Shown: positions 1 to 11,987 of the stretch, in pieces | Layout: the number at the start of each line of letters is the position of its first letter | Position numbering within the stretch: position 1 is the stretch's first letter | Assembly: GCF_904849725.1 (NCBI RefSeq) | Contig: NC_058521.1 | Location: 563,910,176-563,974,175, forward strand | Length of the DNA stretch: 64,000 bases | Reading direction: 5' to 3' | Source: Hordeum vulgare subsp. vulgare | Lineage: Eukaryota; Streptophyta; Magnoliopsida; Poales; Poaceae | The notes under the pieces: model-generated | The model's database searches: none | The model's input: only the letters and a program-made list of their open reading frames with translations | What the model was told of the DNA's origin: nothing | Program-made: the position numbers and the translations under genes

Positions 1-1678
1 CAATTGATCTTGAAGAATGAATATGACTGCTGAAATTCATACTTACGTCATAGTTGAAAAGAATTATGGATCTCCGGAAAAGATTAAAGAGCCAGGTAAG
101 ATCCTGGGAAGAACATGTGGGTTATGGGCCCACTCAAAGAAACCACCATTGAAACAATAGATTAGAAAGAGAGATTGCACCGGTATAAAGAAAACTAGAT
201 GAGGATAGCACCTCAAAACAATTAAAAGGATTGGAAATAAGAACCTCTGAGATAACTTCAGCACTCTGGATGGAATAGAGAGAAATGGCAATAAGAAGAC
301 TGATGAGAATTTCCAACATGGGAAAAATTACAAGGATGAATAGGATACAATGAACACGGATAACTGAATTAAATTCACCGGTAAGGATGACAAGAATGAA
401 TAAAGATGAACATGAAGCTCCTGAGAATCTTCACAATGAACAAACGGCTACGAAAGGAAGACGAGATAGCGGAAGCATCACTGGAATGAAATGCACTTGG
501 ATGAAATCCAATCACTGAAGAAAACGGGTGGGAGGGCGGGGAAAAATAAAGACGACTTGGGACAGATGAGATGAACTCCGGATGAAATGAGAGAACGATC
601 TTGCAAAAATTGGAGAGGATTGAATCCACTTAAGAGAAGCACACCGGTTGAATGGAATTGATACGATGACTCCGGTTGAAAAGAAATTGACATGACAATT
701 GAACGAACAAAAGAATTTGCATTCTCACATAAAAATATGAGAACACCTTTTAGGAAAGATCTGAAATCAACACTTGACATCGAAGCAACTGAATTACCAT
801 ATTCCAACAAAACAAAGGGTGCGGCTTGCAATTAGCCAGAACAAACTCATGAGAAAGATTTCGTCCGATATTTTCGTGGGCAGGATCGCACAGGCACGAT
901 TTTACAGTAGCCATCAAGTGCAAGGCAGTGCACCCGACATACGAAGCGTTCCCGAGTCATAGCAAGCTACAAGGACTCTATAAGACACAACGTGTACCAC
1001 TGTAAGTCGACCGTGAACAAACGAATCCACTAGATGTCGAACCCCAACCTAACATCATGCATTTGTTGGAAGATTGTCCTATAAGCAACTACTTGAATTC
1101 CCACCTATGAATTCCCGAAATATCTGGTCATGCAATCTGGTACACGGATACAAGGAGTAATGTCACATCCATCAACACACAACCAGAATCTCAGACCTTC
1201 ATCTACAACAGACCCTCGTGATCACAACGATACAAAGTATGGCAGTACTCCCGAACAATCTGCACCAGTACTGGGGACATCGGGGTTATCTCGCCACTAC
1301 TAGTATTAAAGCAATTACGAACATCCTTCGTTCTTAGATACTAAGAAATCTGAATGATAACGATGTGCTCAAGAATCCCGTGGAGCTCAACTCCCCGGAA
1401 GAAAATCAAGTCAGACAGGAGACACCAAGACAGAACTCCGTCACATCGGCATCATATAGACTCCAAAAATATCCGTGTGATCCTAAAAAAAATTTTGAGT
1501 GAGAAGAGGAGTAGAATTAAATTATTACGTCAAGATTCCTCACCAGAGCATAGAAGAGGAGAAAAAAGAATCCTACTCTCTGATATATAACTAGACTCAA
1601 ATAGTTTTTACTAGACTCGACTCGGCCAAGTTCAATCAATCAAGGGGCTCCTAGGTCGGTACTGCTCTGATACCAACT
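1..1678 (-). mobile_element. Internal region of long-LTR retrotransposon L1 (minus strand, left end outside window)
   Basis: This is the 5' part of the interior of L1, read on the minus strand from its primer binding site at 1664-1675 towards base 1. Its first ~1.1 kb (about 545-1663) is the inverted counterpart of the residual interior of L2 (20062-21237), so both elements belong to one family. I find no gag or pol protein signature in this stretch; the short open frames do not match retroelement domains. It is either a long untranslated leader or part of a non-autonomous element. The rest of L1 lies beyond the left edge. Confidence 0.7.
1664..1675 (-). other. Primer binding site of L1 (initiator tRNA-Met type)
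   Basis: Read on the minus strand this is TGGTATCAGAGC, the standard plant LTR-retrotransposon primer site complementary to the 3' end of initiator tRNA-Met. It sits 3 bases inside the LTR edge at 1679 and fixes the orientation of L1 as minus strand. Confidence 0.85.
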
Positions 1679-2626
1679 TGTCACGCCCAAGATGCGACCC
1701 TATCCTCAATTTGGCATGAAGGCCTCGTCAGGGATAGAAGCGCATCTCGTCGTGTCGCAAGAATGGATATCGTTACAAGTACATGTACTGAAAAGAAGAG
1801 ATATGTATATAGAGTTGGCTTACACTCGCCATAAGCTACATCAGAGTCACATCAGTACATTTCATAATCAACAAGAGTAAGAGCAGGGTCCGACTACGGA
1901 CGAAAACAAACGAGAAAAATAAGAACGACGTCCATCCTTGCTATCCCAGGCTGCCGGCCTGGAACCCATCCTAGATCGATGAAGAAGAAGAAGAAGAAGC
2001 AACTCCAAATGAACAATCAACGCGCTCGCGTCAAGTAACCTTTACATGTACCTGCAACTAGTGTTGTAGTAATCTGTGAGCCACACGGGACTCAGCAATC
2101 TCATTTCCAAAGGTATCAAGACTAGCAAAGCTTAATGGGTGAGGTATGGTTAAGTGGTGAGGTTGCAGCAGCGGCTAAGCATATATTTGGTGGCTAAACT
2201 TACGAGTACAAGAATTAGAGGGGGAAGATCTACGCATAGCGGACGTGAACTACAGATGATCAAATGAATGATCCTGAACACCTACCTACGTCAGACATAA
2301 CCCCACCGTGTCCTCGATCGGAGAAAGAACTCACGAAAGAGACAGTCACGGTTACGCACACAGTTGGCATATTTTAATTAAGTTAACTTCAAGTTATCTA
2401 GAACCAGTGTTAAACAAAGTTTCCACGTTGCCACATAACCGCGGGCACGGCTTTCCAAAAAGATTTAACCCTGCAGGAGTGCTCCAACTAGTCCATCAAA
2501 AATTACCACAAGCCGCATAGAAATCCTCAATCACGAAGCTCGCGATCTCATCAGATTCCCTAGTGGAAAACCTCAACTCTGAGATTACCCAAAGCGTCAC
2601 CGGAATCCCGATGCACAAGATATCTC
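1679..2626 (-). repeat. L1 5' LTR, distal 0.95 kb (separated from the rest by L2)
   Basis: On the minus strand this is the 3' end of the L1 LTR, ending ...GGGCGTGACA next to the primer site. It matches in inverted orientation the L2 LTR end (6486-7259 plus 19889-20061). Its partner is 21552-24878; the two halves join through the ATCTC duplication made when L2 inserted. Bases 2622-2626 are one copy of that duplication. Confidence 0.85.
2622..2626. repeat. Left target-site duplication of L2 (ATCTC)
   Basis: ATCTC directly precedes the L2 LTR start TGTGACAG at 2627 and recurs directly after the L2 end at 21552-21556. A perfect 5-bp direct repeat flanking TG...CA termini is the expected LTR-retrotransposon insertion footprint. 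Confidence 0.9.
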
Positions 2627-5600
2627 TGTGACAGCCCGATGCCGACGTTCCAGAAGATTCCTCTCTCTTTCCGTTTTCGTCGTGTGGCTTATTTTATTTG
2701 TCGTGTCATCATCGCATCATGCGCATCATCTGCATTGCATCGGCGTCTCCGTTGCCGCCCGTTTTCAAAACTTGCACCCGTTGTTAGTTGCCGGTTAACG
2801 TCGTTGTTCGTTCTGATTCCGACCGCACACGCATGCACCCGCGGCACCGTCGAAACCCTGTTTTAAAAGTGTGTGTTAAACTTTCTCTGATCGGGTTGAG
2901 ATTTGACGTGCGGTGTTATTTTAATATAGCTAGGCCGCCCGTCGAATTTCGTCGCGATCGAAGTCCGTCTGGTACCCGAACGGTCGTCCGTAGCTGCACC
3001 ATATTCGGTCTATCGTCAGACGTTTGTCGGTGTTTTAAAATACGTTGCCACATCGCCCGTTTTCCCTCTCATCCCCGCCTAGCCCCTCTACACAGTGCAC
3101 CGGTCCTACGCGCAACCCAGTCCGAAAACCTCCCGGTACCCGAAACACTCAGTCGTAACCGTTGGATCCGGATCAACCCCGTTTTACCACAAACAGTCAT
3201 CGGTTTGTCCACTGGACTCCCTAACCCAGCTATTTCCGATCGTCCGATTTAATCGGAGGGTCCAGATGCCATTTAGTCTAACCCAATTTCTGTTTATAGT
3301 CAATCTAGATCTAACCCTCGCGTACGCAGCCCCCCACCTCGAACCTCTCCCCTCGTCCCGACAGCGCCGCCTCCTGCCCAAGATGAAGAGCCCGCGCTCA
3401 GCCCTTCCCTCGATCTCGCCGCCCCCTGCACGCAGCCCCAAACCCGAGCTCTGCCGCGCCTCCGTGCTCGCGTCAGCGCGCAGTTCCATGCACTAGTCGG
3501 TCCTCCGGTCAAGGGCTTCGATCCCGCAGCCGGGCGCCGCCGTTCCCGCTCAATCTGGATCGGGCCAGATCCGATCGAGCGAGGGGGGCGTTGACCCGCT
3601 GAGGCAGCCGCCTCCCTGCACCCCCGTGCGAGCGCCTCCAGCTTCGGCACCGCAGCGCTCTCCCAGGCCGGCTCCTCCCGCCTGGGCCTTCCCTGCTTCC
3701 GCCAGCAACCGTCCAGGCCGAGGCCAGGTCCGAGCGCTCCAGCAGGCTGCCGGCTCTTCCCCAGGCCCGCAGCTTCCCCGGCCCAACTGCCACCCCTCCT
3801 CTCAGATCCGGCCCAGGAGCCGTGGTGAGCCGCCTCTATCCCCGCCTGTGCGCAATTCGGTTATGTTGCGCTTAGCAGTTTCGGCCCATTTAGATTTAGG
3901 ATTTTTCTAGTGATTTAATTAAATTCCAGAAGATAGGACGATATTAAAATGCCTGTAGTTTATTTTTCGTTAGTCGGATCGAGATGTGTAATATATGTTT
4001 TACGTGTAGAATTTCGTGTAGCATCCAAATATTGAACTTGCATATTTGTTTGACGCCGTTTAGAGTGCCTAATGCATCGTTTTGTGTGCTGTTTCACTAG
4101 GATCCGTTCCGTAGTTATTTTCCGTGCGTGTCCGGACTGCCCGTCTACCATAGATTAAATGTCCATGTTTTAGGAACCATTTTTCCATGTATTTTAGAGC
4201 GGCCATTTGTAATTTTACGTGTATGATTTGCCGGTAGTTTATTTTCCCGTATCTAGGTGTTGATCTCGCATTTTTGTGTGGCATTATTTGTGTTGCAAAC
4301 CCCACATATTTTGTATGTCTCCGGGGTAGAAAAATCCATTGGATTTTTCTGTGCAATTAGTTTTAGCTTTTGAGTAAATTAGTTCGCGCGATATTTTGTC
4401 ATGATGCCCTTTTGTTTAATTCGTAGGATTTATTCCGTGCCTCGTTTGAGTTAGTTGTCAACTAGGGAGTTGATCTTGGATGTTTTGTTTAGCCCCTGGT
4501 ATTTTTTGGTTGCAATAGAAATGCATGTTTAGGTGTTGTTTGCTTGCTCCCAAGTTGCTAGAAATAGTGCTGTTTTAGAGGAGCTGAAATATTTCTAAGT
4601 CTGGAATCTGTTATATTTTGTTGCTGTTTTGTTGTGCTTCTAGCCTTTGATCTGTAGCTCTTTTGAGGTTGGTGCAATGGAGTTAGTTGTACCCCTTGTG
4701 TTTCTCTAGCATGCTGTGAAGTTTCATGCCATTTGGAGTCCTGTAGCTATAGGTTTTGCTGCTGTCAATATTGCTTTAGGCTGAAAACTGCACTTTCATG
4801 AGGTGTTATTTTCACTAAGTCTGAAATAGTGTGTGAGATGTCATTCTGTGTCTTCTTTCCCTAGTGCTCCTTGCTGACATGCTAGTTGTTGTTAGTTGTT
4901 TGTAGTAGTGCTTCTTGCCCTATTTCGTGCCATGCCTTGCTTGAGTTTATCGGAGTTGTGTAGCCGTAATTGTGGGGCGTAGAAAATGCTATGTGGCTGA
5001 TTTTGGCAGATTGTAGTGATTTCTTGTTTTGCCCGTAGTTGTTGAACCGTAGCTCCGTTTTGAACGTGTCCTATATGAAACTTGCTTAGAATCTCGTGTA
5101 GTTTCATTTTCTCTTGCTGGTTGTATGTTTATAAGTGCTCGTGACCGTCGTTGCACACATATTGCATTCATGCCATCATATCTTGCGGTGCTTGTAACTT
5201 TTGATCCGTAGCTCCGTTGGAGATGTTCTTTATGTGTAGATTGCTTGCCTTGACGCGTAGAATCACGTGAACCTATTTGTTTTGATGTTTAACAGCTAAT
5301 TAAAGGTGTTAATTCAGATCTGAACAGAATTGTAAATTAACATGTGAGGTCGTCTCGGAGATGCTATATGTCGTTTCCGACCTCATTTAAAATGCCTAGA
5401 TAGGTAGTTTAATTTCCGCTCCACCTCTTGCATGTTTGACAACATTAATATTGCCGTGAAGATAACCGGGAGTGAACTAAATAATTAACGTGGAGTTTCG
5501 TCAATATGCAACTCGTTGCATATTCAACTTCACTTAATGTGTAGTGTTTGATTGTGTGAATTGTCATGTCGTGACTTACATATATTCAGCTGCTAATGCA

Positions 5601-7259
5601 TCATTTGTGTCGTGCATCGTGTGGTGAATATCGTGTGTTGATTCTTGTTTCCGGTTTCCCCGTCTCGATAGAGTCCGCAAGCGTGTCGGATGTGAGGACC
5701 CATTCGACTACGTCGGTTCGTGTGCTTCACGGAGACATTCTTCTTCCAAGCGGGATCTCAGGCAAGATGATCATTTCCCCAGATACCATTACTATCATTG
5801 CCATGCTAGTTTTATCGTCTCTGTCGTTATGTCTCGTTGCCTACCACATGTTAAATATCAGCCTCTCAACAATGCCATGAAACCTTCAACCTGTCCGACC
5901 TAGCAAACCACTGATTGGCTATGTTACTGCTTGCTTAACCCTGTTGATAGCGTTGCTAGTTGCAGGTGCAGTTGCTTCCATGTGACAACATGGGTTCCTT
6001 GTTATATCACCATATTTAAATGCTATTTAATTTAATGCACCTATATACTTGGTAAAAGGTGGAAGGCTCGGCCTTTCTAGCCTGGTGTTTTGTTCCACCT
6101 TTGCCCCCTTAGTTCCGGATACCGGTGTTATGTTCCATAAATGAGCGCTCCTAACACGGTCGGGGTTGTTATGGGGACCCCCTTGATAATTCGTTTTAGA
6201 TTAAAGCTGGTCTGGCAAGGCCCAACTTTGGTACTACATTTTCCTAAACACCTAATAAAATTGCATAGGGACTTTCCGTACCCCGAGGATAATTTAATCA
6301 ACCCCCGGGCCAGTGCTCCTCATGAGTGTTGGTCCCACCTGAGCGATGTCCGGCGCCCCTCTGGTCACCCGGAGGTTTAGCGATCCCGATGTCTAGCTCA
6401 TCCGCCGTGTCCTGAGAACGAGGCACGCGACTCCTATCGGGATCGTCGACACGTCGGGCGGCCTTGCTGGATTAGTTTTACCTTTGACGAGATATCTTGT
6501 GCATCGGGATTCCGATGATGCTTTGGGTAATCTCAGAGTTGAGGTTTTCCACTAGGGAATCCGACGAGATCGCGAGCTTCGTGATTGAGGATTTCTATGC
6601 GGCTTGTGGTAATTTGTGATGGACTAGTTGGAGCACCCCTGCAGGGTTAAATCTTTCGGAAAGCCGTGCCCGCGGTTATGTGGCAACGTGGATACTTTGT
6701 TTAACACTGGTTCTAGATAACTTGAAGTTAACTTAATTAAAACATGCCAACTGTGTGCGTAACCGTGACTGTCTCTTTCGTGAGTTCTTTCTCCGTTCGA
6801 GGACACGGTGGGGTTATGTCTGACGTAGGTAGCTGTTCAGGATCATTCATTTGATCATCAGTAGTTCACGTCCGTTATGCGTAGATCTTCCCCCTCTTAT
6901 TTCTTGTACTCGTAAGTTAGCCACCAAATATATGCTTAGTCGCTGTTGCAACCTCACCACTTAACCATACCTCACCCATTAAGCTTTGCTAGTCTTGATA
7001 CCTTTGGAAATGAGATTGCTGAGTCCCCTGTGGCTCACAGAATACTACAACACCAGTTGCAGGTACAGGTAAAGGTTACGTGACGCGAGCGCGTTGATTG
7101 TTCATTTGGAGTTGCTTCTTCCTCTTCTTCTTCTTCGATCTAGGATGGGTTCCAGGCCAACAGCCTCGGATAGCAAGGATGGACGTCGTTCTTCTTTTGT
7201 CGTTTGTTTTCGTCTGTAGTCGGGCCCTGCTCTTACTCTTGATGATTATGTAATGTACT
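2627..7259 (+). repeat. L2 5' LTR, first 4.63 kb
   Basis: It starts TGTGACAGCCCGATG, the same start as L1 on the minus strand at 24878. With 19889-20061 the LTR totals ~4806 bp. A GC-rich block at 3330-3850 gives many long but overlapping frames on both strands and none looks like a protein. The L1 copy is ~0.5 kb shorter in the equivalent region, so LTR length is variable. The LTR is interrupted at 7259 by L3; bases 7255-7259 (GTACT) are duplicated at 19884-19888. Confidence 0.85.
7255..7259. repeat. Left target-site duplication of the Tat element (GTACT)
   Basis: GTACT precedes the LTR terminus TGTCGTGGG at 7260 and is repeated at 19884-19888 after the other LTR's terminal CA. The L2 LTR reads through the site when the element is removed, as the uninterrupted copy at 21380-21400 shows. 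Confidence 0.95.
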
Positions 7260-7815
7260 TGTCGTGGGTATAATCCTGACAGTAGATGTGTAGGGTACGA
7301 ATGAGATGGGCAGAGTCCTAGCTACGGCGAGGTTGTATGAGTTCAGGCGCCTCTACGGTGGAGGTAACAGCCCTATGTCTCAGTGCTCTCAGAGCTTGTT
7401 ACCGAGTGTAATATGGAATACAATGATTTGCTAACCCCTTTACCAGTGGGGGAGGGCGGCTTATATAGAGTGCGCTGCCCTCCACAACGGTTCTGATTCA
7501 GGGGTGGAGTAGTGGCGATTGAATGCGTACGTTACAGGTAACGTATGCTCTAAATGCTAATAAATGCACCCGGAAATGTACGGCAGTTTCCCTCCAGAGA
7601 GGTTACGATGTACCGAGTGTACCCAGTCGGTTAGCGTGGTGCCCTCCGAATGCTAGTCTCTGACTGGACGATTCAGGGCCTGTTACCGACTGGATGATGG
7701 GGACTCCTTAATTCAGTCGGGGCAGACTTAGGGTCATGTCCTTTGTGTGGTGTAGTCCTTGGGTAGGACATGTACGGCAGGCCTATGACCCTACCCTAGG
7801 ACTATGACCCCATCA
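7260..7815 (-). repeat. Tat element 3' LTR (element sense)
   Basis: A 556-bp LTR bounded by TG at 7260 and CA at 7815, matching 19328-19883. Since the element is on the minus strand this is the downstream LTR. A TATATAA box occurs on the minus strand at 7461-7467. Confidence 0.95.
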
Positions 7816-7830
7816 TTAGTCCCCGAATGG
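7816..7830 (-). other. Probable polypurine tract of the Tat element
   Basis: On the minus strand the bases just before the 3' LTR read ATTCGGGGACTAA. It is short and purine-rich only in its centre (CGGGGA), a weak but correctly placed candidate for the plus-strand DNA synthesis primer. Confidence 0.45.
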
Positions 7831-8199
7831 ATTGGGGTTGAAACACCGAAGCGGTGCTTGAGGTTCAGATCCGACTGGACTAGGTTTAGCTTGGGCGTTG
7901 CTTGCCTCTATCCATTTTATCTTTCCCGACCAGCGCTCCGAGTGGAAGTGCTTGCGAAACAGACTGTCGGGAACCGAGTGCTTCTGCGGCATCTTTTGAC
8001 GCGACCGATCAACTGACAGCAGCGGATTTTTCGGGATCTCAAATTTCGGGTTCCGCGCGCTCAGCGGGGATGACGCCAGCGCGCTCGAGTAGCGCCTGAC
8101 GCCTCGATTCTCGCGCCTTCAACTCCTCCACTGATATCGCCGCGGCCGGTCGGGCGGATAAGATTTCGGGCCCATTCACCTGTGACCCAGCCGGCGCTC

Positions 8200-8206
8200 T
8201 ATTTAA
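8200..8206 (+). promoter_or_regulatory. Candidate TATA box of the antisense gene (TATTTAA)
   Basis: TATTTAA lies ~130 bp upstream of the antisense start codon at 8337, followed by a CT-rich leader (8220-8336). The position suits a promoter outside the LTR that serves the plus-strand gene independently of gag-pol. No transcript evidence is available here. Confidence 0.4.
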
Positions 8207-8336
8207 CTCTGGGCGGCGAGACTCCTCCGTTACGCTCGCCGAATCTTTCGCTCTCGCCTGCTCCGTCCTCCTCGCCACTCCCTGCGCTCCTACACTCCTT
8301 CCTTCTCCTCCCTCTCGAGGGTTCGCCGTCGCCTCC

Positions 8337-11300
8337 ATGACCAAGGGTCAGACCAGCAAGATGGAGGCGAGGAAGAAGAAGAACAAGTCGGCGGCGCCTG
8401 CTCAACGGCGGCAGCGGCCGCTGCCGGCGGGGTGGATCCAAGGATACTTCCTCCCCTCCACGGTGACGGAGGGAGATCTGCTGGAGCTGGTGGAACACGG
8501 AATGCTCGTGCATAAGTCCTGGAGGCTGCCGGCGGACGACGAGGTCGAGCCGGCGCTTCGGGAGGGGGAGCGCGTCCTGCTCCTCAGCCACGTTCACAGA
8601 GGTTTTTCTTTGCCCCCGCATCCCTTCTTTAAAGGCATCATGAATCACTTCGGGGCTCAACTTCATCACTTTCCTCCGAATGCCATCGCCCATCTTTCTG
8701 CCTTTATCGTTTTGTGCGAGTGCTTCATCGGTTGCCCCCCCCCCATTGGGGTTTGTTCAAACACATCTTCTCCGCCCGATCCCAAACTATCAAACGTCTT
8801 AGTCAGTCGGACGATAAGACGCATCTCCTCCAGCTCTGCGGAGGTTTAGGATTCCAAAAGAAGAGTCGGAGCAGCTATCCTGCTCTCAAGTTGAGTGAGT
8901 CGGTTAGGAACTGGCAGTCAACGTGGTTCTACTGCCAGGACATCGCCTGTCCAAATGCATCGACTGGGCTGCCTCCGTTTAGTCTAGACCGGCCCGCCCC
9001 GCCTAAGCAGCTCGCGCTCTCGAAGGCCAAGAAGAACGACATCCAGCCTTTGGTTGAGGCACTCGTGGATGTCGTCAGGAGGGGGATCACCGGTATAGAC
9101 CTGCTGGAAGTCTTCCTTGGTCGGCGGATCCAGCCGCTGCAGGCTCGCGACCATGCTATGTGGCACTACACAGGGCCCGAGGATTCCACTCGGACCAACG
9201 TGGTGGGCGTACCCGAGGAGAGGGTGACCTCGTGGGTGCTCCAAATCACGGGCCCCTGTGAGAACCCCAAAGGAGCTCGCCGAGTGAAGCCTTACAGCAA
9301 GGACCACCCTCCATCGAATCAGGTGAGTGGCATTAGCCGAGTGCATTGAACTGTCTTAATTCCGGTCGTTTACTTATATCTTCGTGTGATGCCTAATGTT
9401 TCCGACTGAACTTCATGCAGGCGTGGACCAACTGGTTCTCCCCCGTCTCGAATGGGAATCCGGAGGAGGAAGAGGAGGAAGGCAGTCAGGAGAGCAGCGT
9501 GGAGAGCGCTGAATACGTCTCCGACAGCGGGGAATCGGAGGAGGAGGACAGCGAGGAAGAGGAAGAGGATGAAGAGCAAGGCTCGCCACCTCCACGACCA
9601 GAGCATCGGACCAAGCGCCGACACGAGCTCGCCGTCCCTTCAGCTCCTCCTGCGTCGTCGAGTGCTCCGCCTGCTGCTCCGGTGGTCCCGAGTGTTCGAG
9701 GCACCAAGAGGGTCAGGGACGCCGCCGCTGAGCCCGCAGGCCAGTCTTCCAGGGCGCCCAAGCCGAATGGGCCCAAGCCTCGGAAGGCTCTGCCGCGAAT
9801 GAGGGTTGCTGTCCCTGTCACCTCCACGTAAGTGAATCTAACTTTCGGCTCTTTCTGTTATCCGAGTGTATCCCTGTTCATAAGTCGAATGGATTTCACT
9901 CGACAGGGTCGCCACCTCTGCAACCTCTCCGGCCCGCCAAGGGGACGACCCCATGGACACGGACAACGTCGTTTCGTCCCAGCCAGGTGCATTGTAGGAG
10001 AGTCGGGTGTTTTATCCCCACGGACTGCGCCATTCTTTCTTTTTCTGAGACGTCATGTCGTTCGGCTTGTCAGGGGCGATTTGCTTGGACGAGGACGACC
10101 AGGGGAGAGCCGACCCCGCCGTGGAGCCTGTCCTGGAGCCTGTCCTTGAGGCTGCTCCTCCTGCTGCCGCCCCTGCAGCCGACGCCCCGCCGACGCCCCG
10201 CCGACTGAAGCGCCGCCACCGACTGAAGCGCCGCCACCGACTGAACCGGTGCTGGTGGGGGAGGAACCGACTGGGGCAGACTTTGGGATGCCCCAGGAAC
10301 CTTCGACGATTCCTGGTTCGTCGAATGCTGAATTCAGCATCCGGCGTCTTCCAAAGGAGCAGGTGGGAGCGGCCAAGGGGGCCATGGTGCAGGCGGAGTT
10401 GATGGCTGGAGAAGCCAAGAGGGCTTATGACTCCGTTGCGGACTTGTACTAGCGGAGCTTGGAGCTGCGCGATGATATCCGAGTAAGTAGTCTAGTAAGT
10501 ATTTACTTTTCTCCTCTAACCCACTGGGTGTTGGTGTTTTTTGCAATGGGTTCACTCCGAGTGAACCCAGTGGGTGTAGTCCCCGAGACTTCTGTCGAGT
10601 GCTTGCACCGACAGTTGTCTCTATACATTTTGCCTTTAGTTTGGTTGTGTCCGTAGATAGGATTGCCGAGTGCGAGTACTTGTTGCAGTCGGAGTGCTCT
10701 TGCGGTAAGAGTCTCCGAGAGTAAGTTGCACGCATGTCGGGTAGTATTGGCCTCTGAGGCGTAGGTGAAAACATGCATCTCAATAGGGCAGGCCTGCTTG
10801 AGGTGCATGCCAGTGGGGTCACTCTTAGTGAACCCACTGGGTGTAGTCCCCGAGACCGCTGTCGACTGCTTGCGTCGGCAGGGGTCTGAAGAACTTAGAC
10901 TGTGAACTGATAAACTTGCTAATTACCCTTTGTTTCTTGGTGGCAGAAAACTTGTGAAATGGGAACGGCCTATGAGGCCATGAGGGAGGAGAGGAACCAG
11001 TTCGCTGGTGAACTTGATGCTGCTATGCTCGCCATGGCCGGCATGAAGGACGCTCTGGAGGGACGAGAGAAGTCCCTGGAGGAGGCTCGGGAGGCAAACA
11101 AGGTGTTGACAGAGGAGGTGGAGAGAATGAAGAAACAGAGGACTGCTCTGCACAATCAGATGGCCGTTCTGAACAGACGATGTATAGCTCAGGAGAAGTA
11201 TGTGAAGGACTGGGCTGGGCAGATGATGACTCGTCTGGCTGGTAAGTCTTATGTTTTGCCGAGTGCTTGTACCGTGTCCTGTACACTCGGTTTTTATTGT

Positions 11301-11812
11301 ATGCTTGCCCGTTTGTTGCAGACTTTTGCGTTGATGCTGAAGCTGAAGCAGCGGCTGTGGAGCGGTCTATTCAGGACAACGTGCCACTCGGCGAGGAGGC
11401 CAACCGGGATCTGCTCCGGGCGCATATCCGCGTAGGCAAAGTGAGTCCTTTCATTGGTCGACTGAGAGAAGTCGTTGGCCGAATTGACAAGGAACTTTGG
11501 CCGGAAGACGAGTCGCGGCAGGAGATGGAATCCTTGATGGCGCGACTGGAGGAGATTCCGGGGCGAGTGCAATCGTGGAAGAAATCGGCAGCGCGTTGCG
11601 GTGCTGATGTTGCGCTGTCCTTGGTCCGAGTCCATTGCAAGGAGGTGTGGGAAGATAAGCTGAAGACATTGAAGGTCGCCAACACGAAGAAGCTTCGATT
11701 CGAAGACTTCATGGAGACGTTCCTTGAGACTGCTACCCGCATCACCGATGGAATCGACTTGGACACTTTCGTGGAGCCCTCCAGTCCTGGCGCCGGCCCA
11801 GCTGACGCGTAA
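8337..11812 (+). pseudogene. Antisense gene of the Tat element ('putative gypsy-type transposon' family), six exons, damaged
   Basis: A spliced gene on the strand opposite gag-pol. Exons inferred from reading frame and GT-AG sites: 8337-9322, 9421-9827, 9907-9986, 10074-10482, 10947-11241, 11322-11812. Exon 1 encodes the conserved N-terminal domain I know from Pfam as Transposase_28 (motifs GYFLPSTVTE, LPPHPFFKGI, RNWQSTWFYC, RDHAMWHYTG). Exon 2 is a strongly acidic Glu/Ser-rich linker followed by a Pro/Ala segment. Exons 5-6 are helical and coiled-coil-like. Damage: a run of 10 C at 8737-8746 shifts the frame inside the conserved domain; exon 4 has a frame change in a short CCGACTGAAGCG repeat (10195-10250) and a TAG at 10450-10452. 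Role unknown: despite the family name it has no recognisable transposase catalytic site. Related antisense ORFs occur in other Tat elements. Confidence 0.8.
10544..10866 (+). repeat. Paired palindromic modules in intron 4 of the antisense gene
   Basis: Two ~55-bp modules, at 10544-10600 and 10807-10866, each contain a near-palindrome of the form GGGTTCACTC..GAGTGAACCC, followed by GGGTGTAGTCCCCGAGAC and a CTGTCGA/TGCTTGC motif. They lie in the same direction inside one intron. The CCGAG/CTCGG words echo those of the 70-bp array downstream, suggesting shared origin or repeated local duplication. Function unknown. Confidence 0.6.
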
Positions 11813-11987
11813 TAAAACTTTATCCTCGGTATGCCGAGTGTTTATCTGTAAGGTACTCGGGCCACTTCTGTTGGCTATCATACTTTTAAATCGGTGCGGG
11901 TAACCTTGATCCGCACCGAGTCAGCTATCGTTTCTAGACTTTTGGAATCGGAATGAAAACATTTAGTCTTTTGTTTGAATGTTGTTT

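Noticed and set aside
3184..3910. Several overlapping open frames of 80-130 codons on both strands
   Set aside because: They lie in a GC-rich block of the L2 LTR, overlap in all frames and have no domain pattern; the equivalent L1 region has indels that destroy them.
7461..7467. TATA box for the plus-strand antisense gene in the LTR
   Set aside because: The motif is canonical TATATAA on the minus strand and fits gag-pol transcription; the antisense gene has a better-placed candidate at 8200.
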